From Gari tellinella (taxonomy: Eukaryota; Mollusca; Bivalvia; Cardiida; Psammobiidae), in assembly GCA_922989275.2 (NCBI GenBank), contig OV277859.1, positions 88,036,198 through 88,100,197 on the forward strand: a DNA stretch of 64,000 nt. The letters run 5' to 3'. Of the stretch, positions 10,484-20,631 are shown piece by piece (the first letter of the stretch is position 1; the number at the start of each line of letters is the position of its first letter). Under the pieces are notes generated by a model that did not search any database, was not told the DNA's origin, and worked only from the letters and a program-made list of their open reading frames with translations. A program made the translations under genes and the position numbers.

Positions 10484-10712
10484 TTAACCCTTTCACTACC
10501 AAATTGTCTGTGAGCTTTTTACCCCTTCACCGTTTCATTGTCGTCTGTTTCAATTTTGTTGTTTGCAAGATCGTTTTAAAGTAAGATTCAATGTTATATG
10601 ACTTAAAACATATCGATACGAGTGTCAAACAGTTTAAAATACGCAGCGTTTGATCAGGACCCAAACTGTTTGCAAACGCGCTTTCAAGCGTCACTGGGAG
10701 TGAAAGTGATAA
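10484..10712. mobile_element. A2-type TTAA-ended MITE, core deletion
   Basis: TTAACCCTTTCACTACC to GAGTGAAAGTGATAA. The hairpin region 10624-10673 has lost most of its left arm (CAAACAGTTTAAAATACGCAG then TGATCAGGACCCAAACTG). Confidence 0.8.
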
Positions 10713-10996
10713 TACAAATGGAGAGGTAACATATCGTGACTCGGTTTCGCTAGATCACACTAAATTATATTTCAAATGGCGTTTAGTGAGCAGATATAAG
10801 GCAAGAGACATAACACAATGGAATATCACATCTCATTTCCACGATTTATACAGATTAAAACATCACTAGCAATCCAAATTTTATCTTTCTTTAAAATCTG
10901 AATATCGCCTGCGATACTATTATCATCTGTTGAAAATAAATATTAGCATTTGTATTTGTAGATTGTGTTTTCCTGAAACACAATCGAAATACATGT

Positions 10997-11063
10997 AACA
11001 AACACTTTGAATCATAATTAGGCGCCGAGTTACTCGGCCCCTGGTCTTGGTCCAAACATTTGC
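10997..11063. repeat. Degraded clan-1 hairpin
   Basis: AACAAACACTTTGAATC, apex CGCCGAGTTACTCGG and GTCCAAACATTTGC keep the order and length of a clan-1 hairpin with many mismatches. No ends recognised. Confidence 0.5.
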
Positions 11064-11246
11064 AAATTTCAGTCGTGAATTTTGTTGTGAGGATTATACA
11101 GCTCGACTAGAGATAAACTAAACTTATAAGTCTCGATTTACAGTAATGAATCTTAAGTGACAGCTTTATGTGCTTTAATTGGCAGAAAAACTTGTATCGA
11201 TTTCTCAAAATTGCACAAAAACCGCTTTTCCACCTGTTCCTTGCCA

Positions 11247-11472
11247 TACAGTGAAGAAGATGTTTCTCTTTTCCGATAAGAACGTTTATTCTAAAAACCT
11301 CATGTCTATTGGAAACAGATGATTTCAGACACTGGGTAACCTTGCGTCTGATCAGGCTCAAACCTGTTTGAAAACGAATCGTCACAATTTTCAGGACATT
11401 TGCCATGTTCTACATGATAACTACAACTTGCGTTTTGTTTAAACGGGAAAGAACATTGTCTTCTCTATTGTA
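11247..11472. mobile_element. B-type TA-ended MITE, degraded
   Basis: Left TACAGTGAAGAAGATGTTTC, right GTCTTCTCTATTGTA. Hairpin 11311-11370 retains CACTGGGTAACCTTGCGTCT. AAACGGGAAAGAAC precedes the right end as in other B copies. Confidence 0.7.
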
Positions 11473-11718
11473 CGTTACCAACTACAGTAAAACTGACTTG
11501 GGAAAAGACGAATACGAAATGCAATGATCCGACATCTGCAATGCATGTACATGTATACTTGCGTGTATATATATATTGTGCCCCAATCCCATTTTAATGA
11601 TGAATATTTTGATATAAAATGTGTTTAAACTGTAGAATTTTCTGCCAATAAGAACTCAACGAAACGTAACGAGGCTCCCAGTACAAACGGGTTACCTGCG
11701 AAGAGCGCACTTGCGATA

Positions 11719-11742
11719 TGCAAACAGTACATACCGAGATCA
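11719..11742. repeat. F-type left arm, interrupted
   Basis: GCAAACAGTACATACCGAG then ATCAG matches the start of an F hairpin. It is cut off exactly where the J element begins; after J the sequence resumes CAGAGGAC, compatible with F GATCAGAGGGC. Confidence 0.45.
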
Positions 11743-11969
11743 GGGGTCCGTTTTATGGAACGTCGTAAGACAAAAACGGCCGTAAGTCTCAACATAAAAA
11801 ATACATCTAATAGCTTATTTCTCCATATAGTCCTGTCTTGTTACATCTTTTTGGAATCGTCTTTTCAAGACACATGACAGGATTAGATGGAGAAATAAAA
11901 AATTATTGATAATGTTAGAATCTGACTTACAACCATTTTTGTCGTACGACGTTTCATAAAACGGGTCCC
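11743..11969. mobile_element. J-type inverted-repeat MITE
   Basis: Long inverted ends (left GGGTCCGTTTTATGGAACGT, right ACGTTTCATAAAACGGGTCC; inner AAAAACGGCCGTAAGTC versus GACTTACAACCATTTTT). The middle has a second inverted pair, TTATTTCTCCAT and ATGGAGAAATAA. CAG lies on both sides, a possible 3-bp target duplication. Superfamily not settled. A second copy is at 34468-34669. Confidence 0.8.
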
Positions 11970-12666
11970 AGAGGACTACAGTGTTGTACAAAATAAAACT
12001 CAAACTGGCTTCCAACATAAACAGGTTGATTGTTGATAATCTAGGATATTTTTACAGTAAATCGCTCGTGAGACGAACTTGTCTGTTATCGGCGGGAGGA
12101 GAATTTATGCGCGCATTCCACATGTTCTTGGACATCACTCAACACGGTCAGTCAATTGAAATGAACCAGTGAATTAAATATTGCTATCCTTCCAAATGCC
12201 GTGCATATATCGAATGCTAAAAATTAAGGTATTTTAAATCGTGTCATATAAGACCGTATGACATGCTGGGGCCAAAATCTGCTTGAAACGTTGATTTGTT
12301 AATTTTCAGCCATGTAGTTCGTAGCCATTTTATTTGGATCCAAACAGTTAGCAATGTAATTTTGAGTGTAGCGCCTGGCCAAAGTAAAGGATATCGATTC
12401 CATGCCACCCCATCGTGGAAACCCCGGATGCCTAAAACCACCTCGATGAAATATGATTAAAAATAAACACATGTTCAATTTCTGTATCAACAGAAGCCCG
12501 CAGTTCTGATAAACACAGGCGGGCTCATCTATCAGAGAATCAAGTCACTTTTCTTAATTTGATACGCGCTAACAGATGATGAATAAATATAGAACGGGGC
12601 TTTCCCTCGTGAACGACTGAAGAAGGACCGAGACATTGCGCACATGCCGGGCTAGACTAGACAATG

Positions 12667-12870
12667 TACAGCCAAACTTGTATTAAAACAAATTTTACAA
12701 AACAAGGGTAAATGGTATCTGTTTTCATCAGATAGCTTAATGCACAACATACTTAATGCAGAAAGCTCCTAAGGGAGCTTTCTGCATTACGTATGTTCAG
12801 CATTGAGCTAGCTCATTTCTTTGAAAAATACAATCCCTCAATTTAAGTAGTCTGTTCATACAAGTTTATC
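12667..12870. mobile_element. D2-type MITE, degraded ends
   Basis: Strong hairpin at 12735-12808 (AATGCAGAAAGCTCCTAAGG ... GGAGCTTTCTGCATTA, outer GCTTAATGC/GCATTGAGC). A degraded left end TACAGCCAAACTTG is near 12667. The right limit is approximate. Confidence 0.6.
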
Positions 12871-13082
12871 TGTAATTGTTTAATTGGTAGCTTTATTGTT
12901 TATATGGACAATGATAACAAACTATTCTCACCAGCACATTAGCCAACTTACTGCCATAAATTATTGTGTCTGCATTCGTTTTGTTTTTACTTTAGAAATT
13001 ACAACGTTAGGCATTTTGACGGAAAACATATCTAAATGGTTTTCATGCACATGTATGTGGATACTGATTACATCCCAGAAAT

Positions 13083-13109
13083 TAGGCGTCTAGTCTGGCT
13101 CCAAACTAA
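13083..13109. repeat. Clan-1 right-arm fragment
   Basis: TAGGCGTCTAGTCTGGCTCC then AAACT is the right half of a B-type hairpin with no left arm nearby. Confidence 0.45.
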
Positions 13110-13296
13110 AACAAATGCTAGACAGTTCAGTGAGGTAAACGATTAACCATTCGAATTCAATTTACGAGTTTCCAAAAGGTTTTCAAACCGTTTTGAACCA
13201 GATTAGTTAACGTTACTCGAAGTTTGGCCGCAATAAAAACTGCTTGTCGTTAATCATTCTCATAGAAAAAAGAGTCAAGCAAAACCTCAGGGGACA

Positions 13297-13553
13297 CAAT
13301 GAGAGCAAACGATGGAAGTTATTCTTTCCCGTGTAAACGCAAACGAAACGCAAACGAAACGCAATCAAACGCAGAAAATGACAAAGTTTTGACAAATCTG
13401 ACCATTCATGTTCATCTGAGTGGCAAACAGTTTGGAGCCTGATCAGACGCCGGGTTACCCGGCGTCTTATCTGGCTCCAAACTGTTTGCAATGGAAATAT
13501 GAGTTTTAGCGAAAACGCGTTTATAAGGAAATAATAACGTCTTCTCCACTGTA
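13297..13553. mobile_element. B-type TA-ended MITE
   Basis: Right end CGTCTTCTCCACTGTA is intact; the left end is decayed but followed by the B motifs TTATTCTTTCCCGTG and AAACGCAAACG. Hairpin 13423-13489 (AGACGCCGGGTTACCCGGCGTCT). Confidence 0.85.
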
Positions 13554-13820
13554 TCCCGTCGTCCAAAGGGTAGAGTGTTAATCATTATCACCTAAGGCAC
13601 CAGACAGACCAGGCTTATAGACAAAACCTGCAAAAAGACCGTCTGCATCCAATCACATTTGTTTAAACACGTTTCACAGGAAATAGTTTAACAACCTGGT
13701 AGGTCATAACAAAACGATTTATAGACTTCTGTCTGGCCTACCATTGTTAATGCTTTAACGTACTTCCATAACGTTCTCAATAAGAACGGCGTGAGTACGA
13801 TATTTTAGACTTTTATTTGT

Positions 13821-13878
13821 TTAAAACAGGATTGAAGTAAAGCAGAAGGCTCCCGCTTTACTTTCATCCTGCTTTAAG
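13821..13878. repeat. Clan-2 hairpin without recognisable ends
   Basis: GAAGTAAAGCAGAAGGCTCC joined to CGCTTTACTTTCATCCTGCTTTAAG. The right half of the apex is lost. It sits 13 bp before a complete C element. Confidence 0.6.
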
Positions 13879-13891
13879 TTGTCACAAGTCT

Positions 13892-14143
13892 TTAACCCTT
13901 TACCTGATAGCCTATTTCTAGTATTGAAGATAGATGACCACTTAAAGCAGGTTGAAAGTAAAGCAGAATGCGCCTTAGGGCGCATTCTGCTTTACTTTCA
14001 ACCTTCTTTAAGCTTCCATGTGCTAGAATATATAAAATATAAGCTATAATATTTATTCACAACTGATTAAATTGGAACTACTTTCTTCAGCGGAGGAATA
14101 AATTAAATGCGCTAAAAGTCGCTTCTATGGGGGAAAGGGTTAA
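13892..14143. mobile_element. C-type TTAA-ended MITE, complete
   Basis: Intact TTAA at both ends (TTAACCCTTTACC, GGGGGAAAGGGTTAA). Clan-2 hairpin at 13941-14012: about 35-bp arms, apex GCGCCTTAGGGCGC. Used as the C reference. Flanks: TTGAAGATAGATGACCA on one side, TGCTAGAATATATAAA and AATTGGAACTACTTTCTTCA on the other. Confidence 0.95.
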
Positions 14144-14694
14144 CGCCAACGAGTCATCCTTTGAGGGAACATAAAAGTGAAGTTTACTAAGTTATATTCA
14201 GTCCTACACTTTACTGTAAGTTTGCCAAAGTTTCCCTAGTGTTAGGCCTTGTAAGTGGAGCATGAATCTCATGCTCTTACATACAGTAATGGGTAGGACT
14301 GTATTTAATGCATGTTCCTGAACAAATGTAGGAGAAACAGAGGTGGCTTTTGAGTTAGCTTGGTTGCATAGAGCATTGCGGTATGCATCTGTTTTAATAA
14401 CGCATGCATGTAATTGTGTCAGTAATGATTATATATGATTCAGTTGAAACGCTATAATGTAGAATCACTGTGTCCTTTCAAAGTGGCTGCTTATGAGTTT
14501 CATTCAATCTAAATCAACCATTCCTCATTCAACATTACATCGTTTTATACATCCACCCATCTATTGATTCCCCCACCAATCTAATTAGCCAGTCAGTCAG
14601 ACAAACATTCATACAGTTGGTTCCCAACTTTGACAGGCAAACAATTATTACTTCATTAATTCAATAGTTCTTTCTTTCTTCATTTCTCTACCAT
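14144..14694. other. Mostly unrecognised sequence
   Basis: Apart from the small inverted-repeat element at 14199-14301, nothing is recognised; CATT/CAGT-rich runs occur near 14580-14680. Confidence 0.5.
14199..14301. mobile_element. Short foldback element
   Basis: Inverted ends CAGTCCTACACTTTACTGTA and TACAGTAATGGGTAGGACTG enclose an inner inverted pair GAGCATGA/TCATGCTC. About 103 bp. Only copy seen here; MITE status inferred from structure. Confidence 0.6.
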
Positions 14695-14944
14695 TTAACC
14701 CTTTACTCAAAAGTTTAGTTCTAGTGATGCTAGGTGACCACTTAAAGCAGATTGAACGTAAAATAGAAAGCACCTTAAGGTGCATTCTGTTTTACTTCCA
14801 GTCTGCTTTAATCTACTATCTTCTAAAATATAGAAACTATTTCTTGCGAAACATAAGCATGACTGTATAATTGAAACTATTTTCTTCAGAAGATGGATGA
14901 ATTAAACGCGTAAAAATGAGCATGTATAAAGGGTAAAGGGTTAA
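14695..14944. mobile_element. C-type TTAA-ended MITE
   Basis: TTAACCCTTTACTC to GGGTAAAGGGTTAA. Clan-2 hairpin at 14741-14811 (CTTAAAGCAGATTGAACGTA; apex GCACCTTAAGGTGC, paired but different from the 13.9-kb apex). Confidence 0.92.
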
Positions 14945-15017
14945 AACTTCATTCAAGTCGCTATTACCGTCAGTCAGTCGATATATCCAGTCAGTCATTC
15001 CTTCATAATATTGAATG

Positions 15018-15226
15018 TACAGTAAAACCTCTCTATTACGACCACAAAATTGTGTAAACTATTGGTTTTAAGACAGGTGACTGTGTTTAAAGCAAGTTGA
15101 AAGTAAAACAGAAAGCTTCTTGAGGAGCTTTCTGTTTTACTGTCACATTGCTGTAAGCTATCACCTGTCTATTATACAATCAATAAGCCTTCTTTTTATT
15201 GCTCGTAATAGAGTGGTTTTACCGTA
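15018..15226. mobile_element. D-type TA-ended MITE, complete
   Basis: Left TACAGTAAAACCTCTCTATT and right AATAGAGTGGTTTTACCGTA. The clan-2 hairpin extends over 15071-15170, from AGACAGGTGA to TCACCTGTCT, inner arms AGTAAAACAGAAAGCT/AGCTTTCTGTTTTACT. Used as the D reference. CAGT at TA suggests Tc1/mariner-type mobilisation. Confidence 0.92.
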
Positions 15227-15432
15227 CTTGCTCTAGCTGCAACCAATCCCCTACCCCACCCCCTCTATCACACAATTTATCTGGTTTTAATTTCTATCAC
15301 CAATCCAAATCATAATCAAAGTATACAGATACAACACACTATTTTATAAAAGGTTTATCGTTCTTCAAAGTATAAAAACTCGTATATAACAACTAAGAAT
15401 CCCAATCGACAATGTTAATCATACAAAAGGGC

Positions 15433-15665
15433 TTAACCGCGGATAGCTTTAGTCCTTATGCTGCTAAACACGACTATGCTAGTTTTCAAACAGTTTGGAT
15501 CCAGATTAGACGCCGAGTAACTCGGCGTCTAATCTGGATCCAAACTGCTTGCAACTTGATTGAACCTTATTTTCAGTTAAACTTGCATAAAAACCTAATT
15601 TTTGAAACTAGAAAATGCAGACGACAGTTTTGAAGCAGATGACAAAATGGCGCGAAAAGCGTTAA
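15433..15665. mobile_element. A-type variant, TTAA-ended
   Basis: TTAACCGCGGATAGC to GCGAAAAGCGTTAA. Hairpin 15485-15553 is nearly perfect and carries a mirrored change: CCAGATTAGACGCCGAG pairs with CTCGGCGTCTAATCTGG. A-type motif GCAGACGACAG follows. Confidence 0.85.
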
Positions 15666-16013
15666 TTCCTCTTGTCCTGTGAATATAAATCTCACTACGA
15701 GCAACATATCTGTATTACCAAAGGCGGGAAGATGATTAAAATGCAAGGACACAGGCTAAAAGCGCGTTTATCAAGGCGTTTACTCCAATTAGGATTCATT
15801 ATGCGAAAATTAATCGGAATTCAATTTTATACGCTTGCCCTTTAATTACCCGTGGAGTCATTGCATGTCAGGTAGTAAACGATCGTATTTGCCTATCTAA
15901 AAGTATTGCAAAAGCGTCCCGTGGATGAAAATGTTCTGTTTGAAAGCCTAAGAGCCTATACAAAATAGGCTCGTTTAATACTATAAAGAACCTGAAAGAA
16001 CATTTTACCTTAT

Positions 16014-16056
16014 GCAGTGAAACCTCCGAAAACCGGAATTCTGCGAAAACCGAACA
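16014..16056. repeat. Mariner/pogo-style end fragment
   Basis: TGCAGTGAAACCTCCGAAAA with CCGGAATTCTGCG and AAACCGAAC has the form of a CAGT terminal repeat. No partner end found; weak. Confidence 0.35.
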
Positions 16057-16211
16057 AATAGTTTGATCCCGAATTTAACTTTTAACATCCAATTGTCTTT
16101 AACAAGTAGTATCTTCTCTTTGAATGTCTTTGTCCAAAGCTTCTTTTCTTCGTTTATGACACCTGACCGCTTTAATAAAGCAGCCACTTACATGTATTGC
16201 ATAAACGCAGT

Positions 16212-16449
16212 AAACAGCACCTTGCAATAAGAAGCACATTTAATTTATTCTCCCCTATGAAGAAATAGTTCCAATATATACAGTCATAAACATGTTCCAT
16301 AAGAATTATTTTCTATATTCTAGCACATGGTAGCTTAAAGCAGACTGAAAGTAAAGCTGAATCAAGGCGCATTCTGCTTTATTCTCAACCTATTTTAAGT
16401 TATAACCTGTCTTCAAAACTTAGAAAGAGGCTGTTGGGTAAAGAGTTAA
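16212..16449. mobile_element. C-type MITE, one end decayed
   Basis: Right end GGGTAAAGAGTTAA; left end lacks a clear TTAA. C flank AGAAATAGTTCCAATATATA and hairpin 16333-16400 (GCTTAAAGCAGACTGAAAGT) with a partly deleted apex. Confidence 0.75.
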
Positions 16450-16748
16450 GGGAGAAAAAGAAACAACAAGCAGATGAAAAACAAGAGCGCAGTTTTATTC
16501 TGTAGTGTTATCAAACAAGCAGTAAGCTTCGACAATATATTGAAGGTATTAACTTCTGCAAGATTATTTTATACCAAACGCATTGTTTTTGTCTTGTTCA
16601 CGTTTACTTATTAGTCGATGGGATGATTGGATACACATTAAGCAATAGTGAAGGTGACCTTGACCTTTTATTTGTAGCGTCATTCTCTTAATTGCTAATT
16701 TAGCTAATTAGTTGCAGCGACGGTGTCGTGATGAGAATAATCTCCAAA

Positions 16749-16962
16749 CACAGTATGACCTTTGTTAAGCGGCGATTAAAACTTATAGAAACATGGATAT
16801 CTTTAAAAAGGTACTACTAGTTAATGCTGGACAAAAGTAACACAGAAAGCTCCCGTAGGAGCTGTCTGCCTCACATTGTCAAACATTATACTGCCGCATT
16901 TGTTCTTGACTGCCATAGCATATAGCTTCCATTTAGTTGCCGCTTAACACAACGTCATCTGT
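16749..16962. mobile_element. D2-type MITE
   Basis: Left ACAGTATGACCTTTGTTAAG, right CGCTTAACACAACGTCATCT then GTA. Hairpin 16820-16893 (AGTAACACAGAAAGCTCC ... GGAGCTGTCTGCCTCACA) moderately decayed. Confidence 0.7.
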
Positions 16963-16971
16963 ATCTATCCA

Positions 16972-17188
16972 ATAACCCCTTCACTGTCATGACGTCAAAT
17001 ATTTTTAACAAATGTCGTATGCCTTTATTGTTTTAGATTTAAAGTTACGGTACTCTGGCTTAAGAAATATTGAAATGAGTGTCAAACAGTATGGATCTTG
17101 ATCAGACGCCGCGTAACGCGGCGTCTGATCAGGATCCAAACTGATTGCAAATATGTATACATTGCAGGCAGTGAATTTAAGGGGTTAA
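16972..17188. mobile_element. A1-type TTAA-ended MITE
   Basis: ATAACCCCTTCACTGTCATG to TTTAAGGGGTTAA. Hairpin 17081-17149 (TTGATCAGACGCCGCG ... CGCGGCGTCTGATCAGG). TGACGTCA at 16990-16997. Confidence 0.9.
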
Positions 17189-17447
17189 CGAGCATTGTAA
17201 GGCAAACAGTAATCCAGCGTAATCAAGCTAATCTCTCTTCATTGCTCTTGTCGGGTTTTTTGTTGCAGCTTTGGCATTTTATATCCAACTGCTCTAATTG
17301 TGTAGCAATATAATTGTAAGATAAAACAGTAATTAATAAATGCTGCAAGACTGTACTGTAGATAAACCTGCAGACGTTGCACTTTGTTAACCGTGCATTG
17401 TTTTGTTTTGTTTCTGAAAGCTCATAACTCAGTTACCCCTGAGATAC

Positions 17448-17744
17448 TACAGCGCTCCCGACCTTCAACGACCCTCCCAACAACAGCTCCTTCCAAACAA
17501 CGACCATTGCCCCAGTCCCTAAACAGGAAAATAATGCCAAACTCTTTTACTTCTGTAATACCGTCTGCTTAAAGTTGTCGTCTTTTGTTTTCCTTAAAGT
17601 TTACACGGCGTTCTGATCTGGATTCAAGCTGTTTGCAAATGTAAAAAAAAATCACTCCCTTTAACGACTACAAAACAATTCCCTCCCTACAACGCACACA
17701 TTTTTGTCTCCCATTGGGTGTCGTTGTAGAGAGAGAACACTGTA
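17448..17744. mobile_element. E-type MITE with half hairpin
   Basis: Left TACAGCGCTCCCGACCTTCA, right GAGAGAGAACACTGTA. Only the right hairpin arm remains at 17607-17638 (GGCGTTCTGATCTGGATTC, AAGCTGTTTGC); the left arm is absent. Confidence 0.8.
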
Positions 17745-17779
17745 CATTCAAAATTTCGGTTTCCATTTTAAGGCTAGCC

Positions 17780-17945
17780 CGTTTGTGTCCATTCAGGGAT
17801 ATTTGTTTTACAATATATTGCAAGGTGACAAAAAGCAGACCCTGATCAGAGGGTATACACCGTTTGCATATGAGATCTTAACTATTCATAAGTTCGTTTC
17901 TTGTTAATGACGAATATACTCGTCGCTAGGGATGAATAGGTTTAA
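17780..17945. mobile_element. F-type variant, decayed
   Basis: Hairpin remnant 17833-17870 (CAGACCCTGATCAGAGGG), then the short palindrome-like GACGAATATACTCGTC and GCTAGGGATGAATAGGTTTAA, the F right end. The left end is approximate. Confidence 0.55.
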
Positions 17946-18031
17946 GTTAACTATATATGTTTCGTTTCGGTTGTGTCGTCAATGTAACCCAGGAATATCT
18001 AATCATAAAGAATCAACTCAGTTTTCCTTTT

Positions 18032-18097
18032 TTTTCAAACTGCTTTAAGTGGTCAGCTATCTTCCATACTAGAAACAAGCTATTGGGTAATTGTTAA
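18032..18097. mobile_element. C-type right-end fragment
   Basis: TTTTCAAACTGCTTTAAGTG, CTTCCATACTAGAAACAAGC and GGGTAATTGTTAA are the right third of a C element; the left arm and left end are absent. Confidence 0.6.
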
Positions 18098-18112
18098 AAC
18101 CCATCTTAACTG

Positions 18113-18179
18113 GAGACCCCTCTTAACCTGAAAGTTATATTGTCTTCACACGTGTCCGGTTAAGAGGGATTTCACTGTA
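18113..18179. repeat. Short inverted-repeat remnant
   Basis: CCCCTCTTAACCTG and CCGGTTAAGAGGG are inverted; the right side ends in TTTCACTGTA, a TA-CAGT terminus. Probably the two ends of an internally deleted TA-ended element. Confidence 0.5.
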
Positions 18180-18288
18180 CATTAACATTTTCTATAAAAG
18201 ACAACTTGTTGAATACGAGAAAGGGTAAAGATGTTTTAATGACATCTATGTTTTGCACGAAAAATGTAAACAGTGCCAATGGCTATAC

Positions 18289-18619
18289 ATTACAAACCCT
18301 CTATTACGACCAGGTGGTACATGTAACTTAATCAATTACTCCATAAACACGCCATCATTGTATACCTCCACTGAAGAAAATACTTCAACTTTATACAAGG
18401 ATGGATATGCATCGTAAAATATATCTTGTACCCTAGTAGATCTAGATGGTATCTTAAAGTAGGCTTAAAGTAATGTACGAGATTAAAGCGCATTCTGCTT
18501 TACTTTTAACTGCTTTAAGTAGTAACCTGTCTTCAAAACTGGCAACAAGCTATGTGGTTATTCGTTAAACATTATAAATGAAAAAACCTTGGTCGTCGTA
18601 ATAGAGTGGTCTTACTGCG
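18289..18619. mobile_element. D-type shell with nested C element
   Basis: Left ACAAACCCTCTATTACGACC and right GTCGTAATAGAGTGGTCTTA are D ends. There is no D hairpin of its own; the interior is occupied by a C element bounded by TTAA (18328-18568). Confidence 0.8.
18328..18568. mobile_element. C-type TTAA-ended MITE nested in D
   Basis: TTAATCAATTACTCCATAAA to GGTTATTCGTTAA. Clan-2 hairpin partly decayed at about 18451-18519 (AGCGCATTCTGCTTTACTTT intact on the right arm). TTAA both sides supports insertion into the D element. Confidence 0.8.
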
Positions 18620-18797
18620 TTATGGAATCGAGACTGTAGATCCTACATGATACCTGCCGGTTGGATTTGAAAATGCTCGTTAGCTAAGGTCAATAATGGC
18701 TACACATGTAACTTGGGATTAAACAGCATTAGCGTGGCTCTCTCATTACTGATGTTTCTTGTTTTTAATTGAAAACACGTTCAGCATCAAACATAAA

Positions 18798-19004
18798 ACA
18801 GTAAAACCCTTCTTTTGCGACCATAAAAACGAAATCCAATTGAATGTGTGAAAGACAAGTGGTAGCTTCAAGCAAAGTGAACGTAAAACGGAAAGCTCCT
18901 AAAGGAGATTTCCGTTTTACGTTCACTTTACTTTAAACAGTCGTCTGCATTAAACCAAATCTAATTAACAGAATTTGGTGCTCGATATAAAAAGGTTTAC
19001 TGTA
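18798..19004. mobile_element. D-type TA-ended MITE
   Basis: Left ACAGTAAAACCCTTCTTTTG, right AAAAAGGTTTACTGTA. Hairpin 18853-18947: GTGAACGTAAAACGGAAA pairs with TTTCCGTTTTACGTTCAC, two mirrored substitutions relative to the D reference. Confidence 0.88.
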
Positions 19005-19176
19005 ACCTCATTTCATACATAAAATAACAACCAAATTGGATAAGGATTCACCAAAGCGACATCAAGGATGTTCAGACCCTGTTTTATATAAATTACTATA
19101 CTAATTTAATCACACTAAAGCTTCTGTATTTAGATCATTAACAGAAAGATTAATTTAGGTGCTTGAAACAGGTAGT

Positions 19177-19252
19177 TGCTTAAAACAAAGATAACGTTTA
19201 AACAAACAACCACCGTATGAGCTTTTTGCTTTACTTTCATCCTGTGTTTACA
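19177..19252. repeat. Degraded clan-2 hairpin
   Basis: TTGCTTAAAACAAAGATAAC with GAGCTTTTTGCTTTACTTTC; the left arm is heavily decayed. Confidence 0.4.
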
Positions 19253-19313
19253 TTTTCTCTCACGAAAACGCCATTTTATAAATTCATTGACCTACTCATC
19301 AAACTAATGCAGT

Positions 19314-19564
19314 TACAGTGGAGAAAACGTTATTCTTTCCCAATAAATGCGTTTACGCTAAAATAATTATTTCCATTGTAAACAGTTTGGAGCCAGATCA
19401 GACGTCGGGTTACCCGGCGTCTGATCAGGCTAAAAACGTTTGCCACTCATTATAAAATGAGTCGTCAAAATTGTAAAAAAAATTGTCATTTTACCCATTT
19501 TAATGCACTGCGTTTGCGTTTCGTTTACGTTTAAACGGGAAAGAATAACGTTTTCTCCACTGTA
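19314..19564. mobile_element. B-type TA-ended MITE, complete
   Basis: Perfect 28-bp inverted ends, TACAGTGGAGAAAACGTT continuing ATTCTTTCCC on both sides. Hairpin 19377-19443 (AGACGTCGGGTTACCCGGCGTCT). 251 bp. Used as the B reference; perfect ends suggest relatively recent copying. Confidence 0.95.
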
Positions 19565-19631
19565 AATCAGTTTCATGCCGCTAATGTTCTGATTAATGAA
19601 CTAGTCAACTGTTCCTATATCATGATAGCCT

Positions 19632-19706
19632 TAATAGGTGGTTATGGAAATAAGGTTGAAATTAAAGCAAATTTCTGCTTTACTATCATTTTTCGACAAT
19701 CATCTG
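19632..19706. repeat. Degraded clan-2 hairpin
   Basis: AAGGTTGAAATTAAAGCAAA and ATTTCTGCTTTACTATCA recall the D hairpin, apex deleted. Confidence 0.4.
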
Positions 19707-19869
19707 CATGTTTTAAACACTAACTGCTAGCTACAAGACAAAGGGTTCCATTCCTTCATACGCAGTTTTCCTCTTACTATTTATATATTAAGTAAAGTAG
19801 TAACCAACTAGTACATGTAAGTCCCGAACATAAAACACAGTAGGCATTTCAAGTACACATATGTTTCCA

Positions 19870-19986
19870 GATATGAGCTTAAGTCATGTTGAAAATAAAC
19901 CAGAATGCTTCTTAATGAGGCATTCTGCTTTACTTTCAATCTGCTTTGATTGGTCCCATGTCTTCAAAGTTAGAATAAAAAGTTAA
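19870..19986. mobile_element. C-type fragment
   Basis: Hairpin 19875-19953 (AACCAGAATGCTTCTTAATG ... AGGCATTCTGCTTTACTTTC), right flank TCCCATGTCTTCAAAGTTAG, ending at TTAA. Left end not recognised. Confidence 0.6.
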
Positions 19987-20373
19987 AACTTCATTTCTTT
20001 TACATATATCATGAAACAAGCTACAATTAACATATACAAATCACTCTCAATGGCTCGAAAGGTGGCGTATTTTGCTATTTCAAGATAGGATGGTTATGGG
20101 GCAATGGGTTAAGCTAACACAAAGAATGAATTTTCGCAAAACCATGACTACACTATATGCATCAGCAACAACAATTTCACACGTGAAATTACTGTCAAAT
20201 TGAATCAAGGTTCACCGCAGCGACCTCAAAGAATTTCAAACCGTATTTCAGTTAGTTTTACTACACCCATGCAACAACTATAAAATAATAGCCAGGTGAA
20301 AAGTTTTTATCTTCTTGATATATACGTGTTAATCTTTACCAACGTATTAAATAGATATTACAGTAGCGTTCTC

Positions 20374-20588
20374 TTAGCCCCTTTACTGCCGTGACGTCAT
20401 CAATCTTAAACCATTGTCGTCTGCTTTTATTTCTTAAATTTCAATATTTGCTATTTTGACTGCAGAAATATTGAAATGAGTGTCAAACAGTTTGGATCCT
20501 GATCAGACGCCGCGTAACGCGGCGTCTGATCAGGATCCAAACTGTTTGCAAAAACTGTTGTGCTCGGGGCAAGGCAGTGAAGGGTTTA
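20374..20588. mobile_element. A1-type TTAA-ended MITE
   Basis: TTAGCCCCTTTACTGCCGTG to GGCAGTGAAGGGTTTA. Near-perfect hairpin 20482-20549 (CAAACAGTTTGGATCCTGAT ... apex GACGCCGCGTAACGCGGCGTC). TGACGTCA at 20392-20399. Used as the A1 reference. Confidence 0.92.
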
Positions 20589-20631
20589 CGGGAATGCTTG
20601 TTTTGGATACATTTATCTAAGGAAGATGGTT

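Noticed and set aside
12332..12353. TTGGATCCAAACAGTTAGC as a clan-1 remnant
   Set aside because: Too short and without partner arm; may be chance.
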